Program-made: the position numbers and the translations under genes
Shown here: piece after piece, positions 22,200-32,769 of the stretch
Layout: each line of letters starts with the position of its first letter
Position numbering within the stretch: position 1 is the stretch's first letter
The notes under the pieces: generated by a model
What the model saw: only the letters and a program-made list of their open reading frames with translations
What the model was told of the DNA's origin: nothing
The model's database searches: none
Source: Haplomitrium mnioides
Taxonomy: Eukaryota; Marchantiophyta; Haplomitriopsida; Calobryales
Direction of reading: 5' to 3'
Length of the DNA: 35,731 bases
Assembly: GCA_049999725.1 (NCBI GenBank)
Contig: JBNGIS010017749.1
Location: 1-35,731, forward strand

Positions 22200-22582
22200 A
22201 CAGGCGATGGCTCGACATCCTTCTTAAAGCTACCAGAAGTGGAAGATGATGGTGGTACTGAAGAAGAGCTCGATGGAGATGGCAACCAAACAAGTTTCTC
22301 TTGAACCGACGTTGGTGGTACCAGGTTGTTCTTTGGTAGAGCTGGCTTCTTCTTTTTTGGAGCTTTTATTGGCTTCACTTTTTTCCTTTTCCTTGTAGCT
22401 CACAGTTCACCTATTGTTGTTGTAGTGAATGTTGTTGCACTTAGATGAAACACACATAGTGCCAAGCTTAAACCTTGCTTTATTTTCAAAATCTTCAAAC
22501 TAAATGCAAATTTTATAAAGTCTCTCTCCACTCGCTTTGGGTTCAGGTGGGCGTTGACAAAGTCCGATAGAAATTTTGAAAA

Positions 22583-22924
22583 CTGGAAGCAAAGAAAGAA
22601 AAAAAAAAGTTAAGATTTATAATTAAAGAAAATTATAAACAAGAGTAAATGATTGTTGTTTATTACAAAGACTTGTCAACATTCCTCCTAAGGACTCAGG
22701 GACACTAACCAATGTCCATGCGCATATTGAGTCCAAGTGCACAACTTGCCCAGATAGCTTGCACACTTGTGCAATAGAGTCGATGTGCACATGGGCTCAA
22801 AGCCACTGCACGCCTAGACCAGGAGTTTATGTGCACATAGACTCCCAAGTCCATGCTCACACAGATGATGGTATGTAATGTAAAGTATATATCAAATAAA
22901 AAAATGGATCTACAAGGTATTACC
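22583..22924 (-). other. Intron of gene X copy 2 with palindromic motifs
   Basis: The donor is CAAG/GTAATA and the acceptor GCTTCCAG at the end of a pyrimidine tract, at the same places as in copy 1. The intron is 342 nt. Motif copies include GTCCATGCGCATATTGAGTC (about 22714), GATGTGCACATGGGCTC (about 22782), TTATGTGCACATAGACT (about 22828) and GTCCATGCTCACA (about 22850). The flanking intron sequence has diverged far more than the motif theme. Confidence 0.65.
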
Positions 22925-23402
22925 TTGCCGTCATTGTAGGCCTCTTGTAGGTCGTTGGTGAGCAAATCCTTTAGCTTCATTTGATTGAAGTAGAATTTCC
23001 TTGGCGATGCCTTGAACAGTGTGATCATATTTTTAGATTGCACAAGCATCCTAATGTGAGCTCTATGCCCCTCACAAATCATAGTAACTTGGACCAAAAG
23101 GCCCATGTTGAATGTTTCACCTTCACCTTGGAAAGGATAAAGGTGATGGTTGATGTCTCTGATGGTCCCGCAACAAACTAGCCATCTGCTGGCTAATTTT
23201 TGAGGCTTAAGTGTCTTCAACACATCAGCATATTGATAAGGCTTTGGTTTTGGAACATTGGCCTAAGATGCCATTCTCTTTAATGTAAAAAGAGTGAAAA
23301 TGAGAGAGAAAAAATATACAATAAACAATTCACAAAGAACAGAAGGCAGAAAAAATCCCAAATAACAAAAAATAGCAAAAACTACCATGACAAGAAAACA
23401 AA

Positions 23403-23502
23403 NNNNNNNNNNNNNNNNNNNNNNNNNNNNNNNNNNNNNNNNNNNNNNNNNNNNNNNNNNNNNNNNNNNNNNNNNNNNNNNNNNNNNNNNNNNNNNNNNN
23501 NN
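23403..23502. other. Assembly gap of 100 N
   Basis: Exactly 100 N inside the upstream part of X copy 2. By comparison with copy 1 (about 1410-1500) the missing sequence is probably a short AT-rich stretch, but its length is unknown. Confidence 0.95.
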
Positions 23503-23894
23503 GTAAGTTCATATGAAGGAAAAAATAGTATATAAATCATTATTTTTTTTAATTTTCTAATTTATTTTTTAATTTCCTTGACAAAATTTTCACTATTTTG
23601 TCATTTTGTGAAATGTTTTCAAAAAATACATGTTCATGTTTTGAGTATACAAGCATGAAGTAGGAATATTTTTTAAAATACTCCCTTCAATTTTCTTGTT
23701 TTTCATTATTATTTTTAAATAGTTGGAGTGTTCAAAGGTAAGAAGAGGCTAGAATTTGAGGATTCATGTTCTCAGAAAAATGTTACTTTTGAGAAGTAGT
23801 TGGAGATTGTTTCAAATTGTTGTTTTGAGGAGGTAAGTGTTGGAATACCTAAAATGTCAAGTGTGGTGGCTAGTGCTTTGGGGGAAAATAGCAG

Positions 23895-25128
23895 TTAGTT
23901 AGAATGGTCCTTTGTTGCAGTCTGATTATTGTTGGTCCTTGCCCTTCTTCAATTTGGTTGCTACTCATTATTGTAGTCACCTTTCAGTGTGAGGGCGTAA
24001 TCTTGGTGAAGTAGGACTTGCATTTCATAATTGTGTGAGCTATATTAATGATACATGCATTAATATCATCAAGGGGTAGTGTATTGTTTGTACACTGAAT
24101 CATGTTGTTCTCAAGTGTGTTCAGATGTTCTTCTTTATTGATATACTCACTAAGGGTATCTATTTATTCAAGGACTACACCATGATTTTTAGTTGCAGCA
24201 TTTTGGCTCTTATCCTTTGCATATAGTGCCACTGGATGAGCTGGAATCCTGAAAATTTTATAGGTATACCCCATAGTTCCACATTTGGTGCAGACAATTG
24301 GTCCCCTTGAATTGCTTGAGGAAGGCTGACTTCTATCATTGAATGATGCTCTGCCTCCTCTTGTTTCTCTTTGGAAGAATCTTCTAGAGTTTCCCTTCCT
24401 CTTCCTCTCTCCATGAATTATTGATTCTTGCTAAGTATTGGGGCTTTACCATTTTGAGAGTTTTGTCTAAAGGAACCAAATTTTGCCCTTGGTATAGATA
24501 TTCCTTTATTACTTCCTGGCCTTGAAAAGTGGGTTTCAAGTGTTTGGGCTGGTGGTAGGGTGCTTGGGGGTCTAACTTTGGAATTTTTCAACAACAAGTC
24601 TTTATGCTTTTTTGCTAATAGCAGATATGCAATCAATTCAGTATATGTTGTAAAGTTCATGTTTCTCTATTGGGTAGACAAAATCATGTTTGTTGTATGA
24701 AAGGTAGACAAATTTTTTTCAATCTATTCCTCTTGAGAAATAAGGTGTATACACAAAGTTAATTGTGATGTTATTTTGAATAACTCATTATTATGTTTAG
24801 AAATGGTTGGAAAATCTTGCACCCTCAAGTTAACCCAGCCATGCCTTGCTTTGGGCAGATGTATGGTCTTTGTATGGTCAAATTTGTCCTTCAAATTGTC
24901 CCAAAATTTTTTGAGGTTACTCTCATTCTGATATTGGATTTTCATGAAGTCTGACAGATGGTGCCTCAGGAATACTAGTGCATGGGCTTTTTGCTATGCA
25001 TTTATGTCTTCATCTGTCAGAATTGTATTCTGCAATCTATTAGATACAAGGTGTTCAATAGCATCTAGTACCTAGGAGAGGTAGTTCTTTCCTTTTATAG
25101 TCAATTGCTTGAAGTTCAGCTTCTCCAT
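23895..25128 (-). pseudogene. Ty1/copia gag and start of protease, degenerate
   Basis: From ATG 25128 the minus strand reads MEKLNFKQLTIKGKNYLS, then LKDKFDHTKTIHLPKARHGW and ITSQLTLCIH, all typical of plant copia gag (retrotran_gag_2 type). A zinc-knuckle remnant CTKCGTMGYTYKIFR (about 24293-24250) has lost its His and last Cys. An Arg/Gly patch (RGRGRE, about 24410) precedes it. Further left, NIAHTIMKCKSYFTKIT (about 24050-24000) matches the protease start, where an Asp-containing active site is expected but is not kept. IEEGQGPTIIRL follows. At least six stops or shifts are present. Integrase and reverse transcriptase are absent: the copia sequence stops where the X repeat begins near 23900. 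It cannot be functional. Confidence 0.8.
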
Positions 25129-26139
25129 TGCTTAGAATCCTGGAAGAGTTTAAGGTTTATGGAGGATAAATAGCATATTTATCAAAAATTAAGAAAATTA
25201 TTTATTAAACTCTTTTCTGTTTTGTTTTGTGAATAACAATTAAAACAGATTTTGATAATAGTTGCAATATAGAAAAAGTGTTCCATTTTTTTCTTGCTCT
25301 AGGCAAGGGGATGATCTTCAAATCTTCAAGAAAATAATTGTCGCAGTGCACAATAGGTGTTTTTTAGACATCAAAATTTGTAATGTAGCTATAACTATAT
25401 TCAATCTTCTTTACACTTATAGTTTGATCTATGCTAATTACAAGATATTGTATCCTCAGATCCTAGAATAAAACTTTGTAGATGCAAGAGAGATAAGCTC
25501 TCTATTTGTAGTTATTTGTGAACCAAAATTCATGAAATAAGATCTGATAGATTTGCATGGTGTAGGCAATCAGATATGTTGTAGATTTGAAGAATAAGCT
25601 CGAATGATTGTGTAACAATCGATTGAAGATCGTTCAAAAAAATGTTGTACGCGAGCTCAAAGAGATTTAGGTTTGGTAAATAAAATAAGTTTGGCATGAA
25701 AATTGTGCTTTGGTGATGATTTAATATAGGCTTGATAGTGATCTTGCAACTTCAGCGGACTTAATAGGATCAAAAAGATATCTGGTGCTTCTCAAGATTG
25801 GTTTGGGTACCATAGCTAGCATCACTTCACGAGCGACCTCCGCTTAATCCCATAAGTGAAATAGGAAAAACCAGAAGCAGCATAAATAGCTATGGCTCAT
25901 AGCTTCTTTCAAGAGCCATGACTAAGGTCCCCTCACTCCTTACATCTAAGGTTGGGGTTTGACCTAACCTTGAACCTAGCTTAGACCTACATGTGCCACT
26001 TGTCACCACGTGATTCATTAACTTTGAATAAGGGGCAAATTCCCCTCCAAGCTTAGAGTAGTTTTATAAAAGTTTTATTTTTTTAATAATTTTCTATATG
26101 TCTAAAATAGTGATATATATCTATTTTGAATAAGTGTTT
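25129..26139. other. Region upstream of the copia remnant, possibly its leader and LTR
   Basis: No gene is seen. Position relative to the gag start suggests the 5' leader and LTR of the copia element (minus). Bases 25780-26060 are GC-richer and LTR-like, but I found no paired LTR and no convincing PBS. The short frame at 25262-25471 has no recognisable feature. Confidence 0.35.
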
Positions 26140-26670
26140 CTTTGTTTTTGAACTTTCAAAAATCACCAAAGTACCGATTCAAACTTTTAATATTTTAAAT
26201 TTTTTACCAAAACAGTGCTTTATTGCTATTTCACAGTCCAATTCGCTTCTTTCTTTTCGAACTTTCAGCATTTACTCTATGACTCTTTTCTAACTTTCAA
26301 GTTTCTTTCAAATTGAATTTCTGAAATGGTGATATATCATTGATATTGTCTATTAGAAAAAGCTTTTTGAACTTTCACCTTTCACCAAAGTAATTTTTCA
26401 AACTTTCAATACAACTGATGACAATTGGTGAAATATCGACATAATATCATTTCAAATCAAATTGTAACTTTGAGTTTTCAAACTTTCAAAATATACTTAA
26501 AGGTTTGTTTTTGAACTTTCACCAAAGCATTAATTTGTTGTTGTTTCCGCAATTCATCTTTAGTTCCCTTTAGAACTTTCGAACAAGTCAATTGCTCCCT
26601 TTCGAACTTTCAAGTTTCTGAGTTTCAATCAAAGTTGAAGTGATGACTTCTTGATGTTTCGACTTTCAAA
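26140..26670. repeat. Irregular cluster of the word GAACTTTCA
   Basis: About eleven copies of GAACTTTCA or CAAACTTTCA lie in some 530 bases (near 26148, 26182, 26257, 26292, 26369, 26399, 26478, 26512, 26572, 26602 and 26659). Several are followed by CCAAAGT or AAGTTTCT. Spacing is irregular (13-80 bases), so this is either a heavily decayed minisatellite or a binding-site cluster. Confidence 0.6.
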
Positions 26671-27656
26671 CAGATCTTTGATGTATGCTTCTTCTGCAAC
26701 TGATCCAACTACTCGAGATACGATCCATTGTTCCTTGAATTTGATAGCAATTTGTTTAGCATTTGATCTTCTTTGAATTTGAATCAACTCGCAATGTCAT
26801 CCTGTCTCCTTCGATTATTCTTCAACAAAAAAAACCTATTCGATTATGCTTCAAGCATTCCTTTGATACTTCGTCAATTTTTCTCCAACATCAACACTCG
26901 TTGCCTTCTTTGATTCAACAATCCTAAGAGCCTCTTGTCGATTCTTCTTCAGCAAGGATAGAGCCTTCTTTGATTCGATTAGAGTACTCCTTCAATCGGA
27001 ATTCGCAATCTTCAATTTGAATCCTGTTGCATATCATTAGTTCATCAAATTCTCCATGAATTTGATTGAAATCTTCATCTGTATGTATTCACAATCAGAT
27101 TGCAAATATAAATCCTCTATGATTTGAATGTATAAATTTTGAAATGTTGATTCTTCCTACTTCAATCTTCATAGGGTACATCTCCTTCAAAGTTGTTCTC
27201 TTCTTGTTGAATAAAAATACTACTATATTTTATAAAATTTAAATATGAAGAAAATTTAACATTTATGTAGATTAAGAGGGAGGGGGATGATTTTCAAGAG
27301 CAGATTTCTATCAATATGATAGAAGAAATCTGTTTTTAAAATTCATAGAAAAAGGATGAAGCGGAGGACATGAAGAAAAAAAAATATTTATAAGCCATTC
27401 GTGATGAAACGTGCTATATAAGAAGATGCATACAATCACTTCATTACATCATCACAATAAAGTTATGTGCTCATGTGAACTTTCTCTCCTCTTATCTCAT
27501 ATCTCAATAATAATATATCCATAGGATCCAAATGCATATGGTTATCTATACTAGGATTAAGGTTAGAATTAAGGTTATGTATAACTCTAATTGTATACGT
27601 TAATCCTAGACTAAAGTCTAGTTGTAGATTAGGCTATTTATCTTACTCTATATATT
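26671..27656. other. AT-rich region without a gene, LTR-like at its right end
   Basis: No open frame of note. TATATAAG at 27415-27422 is followed by text that resembles a copia-type LTR (repeated TCTCATATCTCAATAAT, then CTATATATTGTAACA near 27648). No partner LTR is visible, so this is a suggestion only. Confidence 0.3.
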
Positions 27657-27950
27657 GTAACACCATAGTTTTTATACTTTTCATTGATTTCAAGATTTCC
27701 AATATTTTCATAAAAACTTAGAATATTGTTTGGATTTACATAATAAAATTGACTCTCGCTCTATCATCTTGGTTAAAATAGCCAAAAATGAACTCATGTA
27801 CTTTTTGTTTTTTTTAAATAACCTCAATTTCTCTATTTTTAAGCTAAAAACCCACGTTTTTTTTCTATTAAAAAAAAAAAAAAAAGGTTTCTATTTTGAG
27901 TAGTGTGTTCTTAGTTCAAAGTAGCGGCTGTTTCTCTTGGAGTTAATACA
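27657..27950. repeat. AT-rich repeat family Z, third copy
   Basis: It contains the modules seen at 7356-7473 and 7485-7920 in the same order: TTTTTATACTTTTCATTGA, then TTTACATAATAAAATTGACT, a poly-A tract and GTTCAAAGTAGCGGCT, matching GTTCAAAGTAGTGGCT at about 7931. Confidence 0.75.
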
Positions 27951-28564
27951 AAGTAGAAAGTTCCACCACTCCAACAAGTCTTTAGTACTTCTCTAAAGAG
28001 GGTATTCTACTCTATTTAGATAGGACCAAGATCTAGTACTATTGTAACATTACACATATACATCACACACACAAGCTAGCACAAGTACAAGACTAGCGCA
28101 CAAAGAAACTTCAAACCTACAAGGTATGAGAAGTTCAACAAGACACACTCTCGTCTTTATATATTAAATAGAAAAAAACTCTTTTATATAGGTAGAAGAA
28201 CCTTATTGATTCCTTTTTCTAACCTACTTTGATTGGACCACCTTTCACTTTTAGTGTTTTTATACCATATCTCATTATCTTATATTCTTCTATTTCTTTT
28301 TAGCATTTTGCCACTTGTTTTCATATCAGAACCTTCAATTATTCTTTAACTCTTTACTTTCCACATATTCTTATCTTCTTTTAAAGTGGTAGTTTTATTC
28401 TTTATACCTTCATTTAAGTCATTGACTTTCTCCCATTTCGCTACATGTCATTTTCTTTATAGTATAAATTTTTTTAATACTCTTACTTAGTAATGACTTT
28501 CTAGATGTAGTATACTTTATTTTTAGTCATCTCTTATTAAATTTGGTATATGATACAATAGTCT
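27951..28564. other. AT-rich region without a gene
   Basis: No gene or clear repeat is seen. If the gypsy remnant to the right has its 5' LTR here, this could be part of it. No start could be set. Confidence 0.3.
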
Positions 28565-29105
28565 ATCTCTACCATCAAAGCAAAAAAAAAAAATACTCCA
28601 CATCTTTCATCAAAGCAAAGAAAGTACACTTTAAGTCTCCTATCAAAGATCAAAGCAACCAAAACACACTCCAAGTCTTCTATCAAAGCAAGAAAAAAGC
28701 ACTGGACCTCGCTCATCAAAGCATACAAAGTGCACTCCAAGCCTTCTATCAAAGAAAGCAAAACACACTCCAAGTTTTCTATCAAAGCAAGCAAAGTGCA
28801 CTTCAAGTCTCATATCAAGGCAAGCAAAATGCACTCCATCTCTCTCATCAAAGCTAATAAAGTGCTCTCCATTTCTTTCATCAAACCAAGCAAAATGCAT
28901 TTTAAGTCTTCCATCAAAGCAAGAAAAAATCACTTAGAATCTCCCATCAAAGCAAGTAAAATTCAGTCCTCTCTCATAAAAGCAAGAAAAGCACACTCCA
29001 AGTCTCATATCAAATCAAGAAAAGTGATTTCCAAGTCTCCCATCAAAGAAAGCAAAATGCTTTCTACCTCTCTCATCAAAGCAAGCAAAATGCACTTCTT
29101 ATGTA
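28565..29105. repeat. Minisatellite of about 33 bp, about 16 units
   Basis: Units share CATCAAAGCAAGCAAAATGC and a following CTCC(A)AGTCT. Starts lie near 28573, 28609, 28639, 28681, 28714 and so on to 29072, averaging 33 bp. Because 33 is a multiple of three, several frames stay open on both strands, for example a plus frame repeating SIKASKMHSK and a minus frame repeating RRLGVHFACFD. I do not treat these as genes. The array lies a few hundred bases before the gypsy PBS, so it may be part of that LTR. Confidence 0.85.
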
Positions 29106-29401
29106 ATAGTGTAGGTATAATGTTGTGTTTTTTTATAAGAAAATAGAGAGGAGTGAAGGAAATGTTGTGACTACCAAAGTAGGATCACTTATAGTAAAGT
29201 GATATAAGGAAGAAATGGTAATGCCTTTCAAAGCAAGCCAAATTCACTCCTTCTATTTAATCCTCTTTGTAGGATTGCTTTTCTTGGCATTTCATTGTTT
29301 TTTTGATTGCATATATTGGCATTTGGTTGGTGTACTCTATTAAAGTCTATCTTTGAGTTTTTTTTCTCATTTGGAGTTCTTCTTTGAGTTCTTTTTTACA
29401 T

Positions 29402-29418
29402 TAGTGTCAAAGTTAGAG
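29402..29418 (+). other. Degenerate primer binding site of the gypsy remnant
   Basis: TAGTGTCAAAGTTAGAG resembles the common plant PBS TGGTATCAGAGC, complementary to initiator methionine tRNA. It follows TTTTTTACA, a possible LTR end, and precedes the gag region. Confidence 0.5.
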
Positions 29419-29419
29419 T

Positions 29420-32110
29420 TTTTTTGTGGTGAGCTATATAGAGAATCAAGGAACAAGTGGAAAAGTGATTCAAGCAATGCAACAACAAATTGAACATCTT
29501 TTTTGCCTTTTGAAAGTTCAAATACAAAAGGAGGAAAGAGTGCTATTTTGAGAAGAAGAGAATTATATATGCTTTTCAAAGCCAAAAGCATATGATGGGA
29601 AAATAGTTCTTGGTGCAAATAAGAGTTTCTTGTTTGATTGCAAAAAATATTTTGAAGCTATAAGTACTAGAAAAACATGGTTAGAAAATTTTATTTGTGG
29701 GAAGTTAATTAGAAGAAGTTGCAAGAACTTGATGGAGATATAAAATAGAGCAAGAAAAACACAGATTTGTTATTTCTATTGTTTCTTAGCATGAATTCAA
29801 AGTTGTAATGATTTCAAGATTTAGAGTTCTAGATGCTCCAAAAATAGCAAGAGATTATTTAGCAAAATTGAAACAACTTAGTGCAGTAAAGAGCCATGTT
29901 ATACATTTCCAAAATACCACTATGTGAATTCTTGATATGGGAGAGATAAACACTAGATCACTTTGTTTGAGGATTGAAGCTTTGTACTAAGATGGAAGTG
30001 ACAATGAGAGAGCCCTCTCAATTAAAAGAAGCAATGCACATGGTTGAGTGGCATGACTTGTTGCTTGCTACTACAAAAGTTATGTAATGTCTTCAACCAA
30101 TTATACCAACCATACGTATGATACCAAATGAGGTTGTAGCTATAGAGATTGATGTGATACAATGACTAACACTCACTAATGTGGAGTGTGAACACTTACA
30201 CCAAAACACATGACGTTTTTATTGTCAACAACTTGTTTATAAGATTGGAAATTGCTTACATCACCAAGGTAGACATCCCTCTTGCCCAAGCAGTAATAAT
30301 AGAAGAAGAGAAGCAGAAAAATCATATATTTTAGTAAAACTAGTCAAGCAACTTACAAAGAGTCTCATTGAATCCAATAGAATTAAAATCTCGACAAGAA
30401 TTTGAAGTGCTTTATTTCATCTTGATGGTATGATTGATGAACACTTTTGTAGAATATTGGTGGATTTTGCAAGCTCTAAAAGTTTCATGACCAACTCATT
30501 ATGTTTTGGTTGAAGAATCAAAGCAAAAATTATACCTATCAAGAGCATTTTTATGACTATGGCTAATGGCAAAAAACATGACGTATTCCAAATTCAAAAC
30601 CCATTTCTTGTAAGGATTTGGAAAAAAAAAAGTGGAATTTATACAATTTATAATTGGACTACTACAATATGACATCATTTTAAGCTTGCTTTGGCTTGAA
30701 GATTAGTCCCCTCAAGTTGATTGGGCAAAACAACAAATTCAATTACTTTACAATGTAAACAAATTTTTTTGAGGTGTCCAACACTGTTGGTAAAGATGCG
30801 TAAATAAGTTCAGCATATTATTTATATGGAGAGTTGTTTGGATCAAGCCCATTATGAACTTGAGTAAGAAAGGAGGGAAATCTGTACCTAACTCAATGAT
30901 TGATGATATTATGAAAGAGTTTGTGGATGTGTTTTTTGGATGATTTGTCAAAGAGCTTATCCAATGACCAAGGAATGCTCTTTTCGATTTAATTGATGCT
31001 AGAAAGCACTCTTTTTAATTGGCCTACATAGAAATTATCAACATAGGATTTGGAAGAGCTTTGTAAAACCTCATGCTTCATCTTGAGAAGTGTCAATGTT
31101 TTTATACCAAAGAATGAAAATGGTTTCTGTCTTTGTACAAACTACTTAACAAGCAAGCATTGAAGAATGCTTATCATTTGCCATGTCTTGATGACTTTTG
31201 GATTAATTGAGTGGCGCATAATTCTTTTTTCTAAGTTGTATCTTTGAAGTGGCTATTGGAAAATTACTCTCAAGCTAATTGATGTGCTAAAGACAACTTC
31301 TCACACAAGCTATGTGCATGTTGAGTGGGAAGTTCTTACATTTAGTCTCACTAATGCCCCAACTTTATTCATAAATATATTAAATTTTTGACATGTCATT
31401 ACATAAATGAGTTTTGGTATTCTTTAATGATATTATTATCTTTAATAAAACTAAAACCAAGTAGTATTTTCATCTTAAATAAGTATTCCAAAGATTACAC
31501 ATTTGGAATTTTTATTGTCAAATGTCTAAGTTTGAATTTTGGAAGCAAGAGGTCACTTATCTAAGGTATAAAATGTCTTCGGATATCATTGAGATGGAGG
31601 AAGAGAAAATTAAGGCTATTATAGACTAGCCAATGCCAAAATATGCAAAAGATATTAGAGTCTTCAATGGATTGGCAAGATTTTACTGGTGACTCATCTA
31701 CTATTATACATATATTGTTGCACAACATACATGTTTTTCAAGCAGTGAGGCAAAGTTTCAATTGACTGTCAAAGAGAAAACGTCATTTCAACAGCTCAAG
31801 AATGCAATCTATGCTCATCATATTCTTCAACTATATGATCCAAAGACATGCTGTATAGTTGATTTTGATGCTTCTTATTTTGCTTTTGAACATGAGTTTA
31901 AAGATGCACTTCATTTGATTGTCTTTATGTCACGTCGATTAAATGTTGTGAAGAGATAGAAAACAGCTTGTAATGGTTTATGCTACCAAAATTTGGAGGC
32001 ACTACCTTTCAAGAAGACCTATACTTATGCACACCAATCACAAACCTTTGTTGCAATCAATTCATTTAGAAAATATGACAAATCATCATTATTGCTAGAA
32101 ATATCAATTG
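29420..32110 (+). pseudogene. Ty3/gypsy gag-pol remnant, heavily decayed
   Basis: Domains occur in normal order on the plus strand across shifting frames. Gag: KPKAYDGKIVLGANKSFLFD (about 29580). A damaged zinc knuckle: FYCQQLVYKIGNC (about 30217), with the first Cys and the His lost. Retropepsin: ILVDFASSK (about 30455), where a DSG or DTG is expected, and IILSLLWLEDQSPQVDW near 30670-30725. Reverse transcriptase: FSLTNAP (31341-31361) and VFFNDIIIF (about 31415), with the first of the paired aspartates replaced by Asn. RNase H: a 65-codon open frame 31762-31959 with VDFDAS and FMSRRLN. Integrase is absent and similarity stops near 32110, so the 3' part is deleted. Dozens of stops and shifts make this an old copy. 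Confidence 0.85.
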
Positions 32111-32554
32111 CAACTCTTTGAACATTTGCTACTTTGAACCACGAACTGCTATTGGGTTCCTTTTTCAATTGGAGTTCACAAAAACAAACTTCAGAATTTT
32201 AGCATACAAAATCATGAATTCGACGCAAACAATATTCGTTTGCAAAACAAATATCACTTTTATATATCAAAATCGCTTACTTTAAGTGCACAATACATTA
32301 AAAACAAATCTTCTTATGAGCATTTTACCAAAATTGCTTTCATAATTTTATCTTTCAAAAGCATGAGCATCGCTAAACGAAATATATGTAAACAAAGCAT
32401 GACATTTGTTGTAAGACATTTTGAAAACTAACAATGATTGCAAAAATTTGTAAAATTTATAAAAACATTCAAATTTTATTAAAAAAATTTAATTTAGAAC
32501 CCTAAAGTGTTGGTGTAAGAGGATTATTAAAGAAAAATTGTGGAAAGAGCGTTG
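32111..32554. other. AT-rich region without a gene
   Basis: The short frame at 32240-32431 has no recognisable feature. No 3' LTR of the gypsy remnant could be matched here. Confidence 0.4.
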
Positions 32555-32690
32555 AAGCCTATGCACGCATGGACAACTGAGGCCCAAGTACATGCAAGCA
32601 TTGTAGGAAAGATCTATGCATGCAAGAAGAAATACAACTAACTCAAGCTTGAAAAACTGAAGCCTATGCATGCATGGACAATTGAGGCAA
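32555..32690. repeat. Palindromic motif cluster beside gene Y
   Basis: Motif copies are GCCTATGCACGCATGGAC (32557-32574), TACATGCAAGCATTGTAGG (about 32588), TCTATGCATGCAAGAAG (about 32611) and GCCTATGCATGCATGGAC (about 32662-32679). Linkers contain GAAGCC and AACTGAGGC direct repeats. Confidence 0.8.
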
Positions 32691-32769
32691 GCACAGACTG
32701 CTAAATAATTGGAAGCATGGAATGCAGAAGGTTGTCTAAGAAGAAACAAAAATATTTGCTATAGCTAAA

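Larger units (their letters stand above)
22195..23274 (-). pseudogene. Gene X copy 2, exon 1 and first part of exon 2
   Basis: Exon 1 (23274-22925) is open after a TAG at codon 4 (23263-23265). It gives the best view of the protein: KPYQYADVLKTLKPQK, GEGETFNMGLLVQVTMICEG and FNQMKLKDLLTNDLQEA. Exon 2 (22582 leftward) has DFVNAHLNPKRVERDFIKFA, a stop near 22396, a Lys-rich stretch and a Ser/Pro-rich linker, then a stop that overlaps the target duplication. The remainder continues at 11385. I do not recognise the family. Conservation of exon 1 between the copies, including at protein level, suggests it was once coding. Confidence 0.6.
22195..23905 (-). repeat. Repeat family X, copy 2, right part
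   Basis: This continues X copy 2 beyond the LTR insertion and aligns with about 250-1905 of copy 1. Similarity ends near 23905, where coding-like copia protease sequence begins, so the right edge is a junction with another element. A 100-N gap interrupts it at 23403-23502. Confidence 0.7.

Noticed and set aside
28537-29146. Open frames of 89 to 138 codons across the 33-bp array
   Set aside because: A repeat whose length is a multiple of three keeps frames open by itself; no start context or domain supports a gene.
32105-32160. Possible inverted match of GGTTCAAAGTAGC with 7931 and 27917 as an element terminus
   Set aside because: Only about a dozen bases match and the flanks do not align, so chance cannot be excluded.
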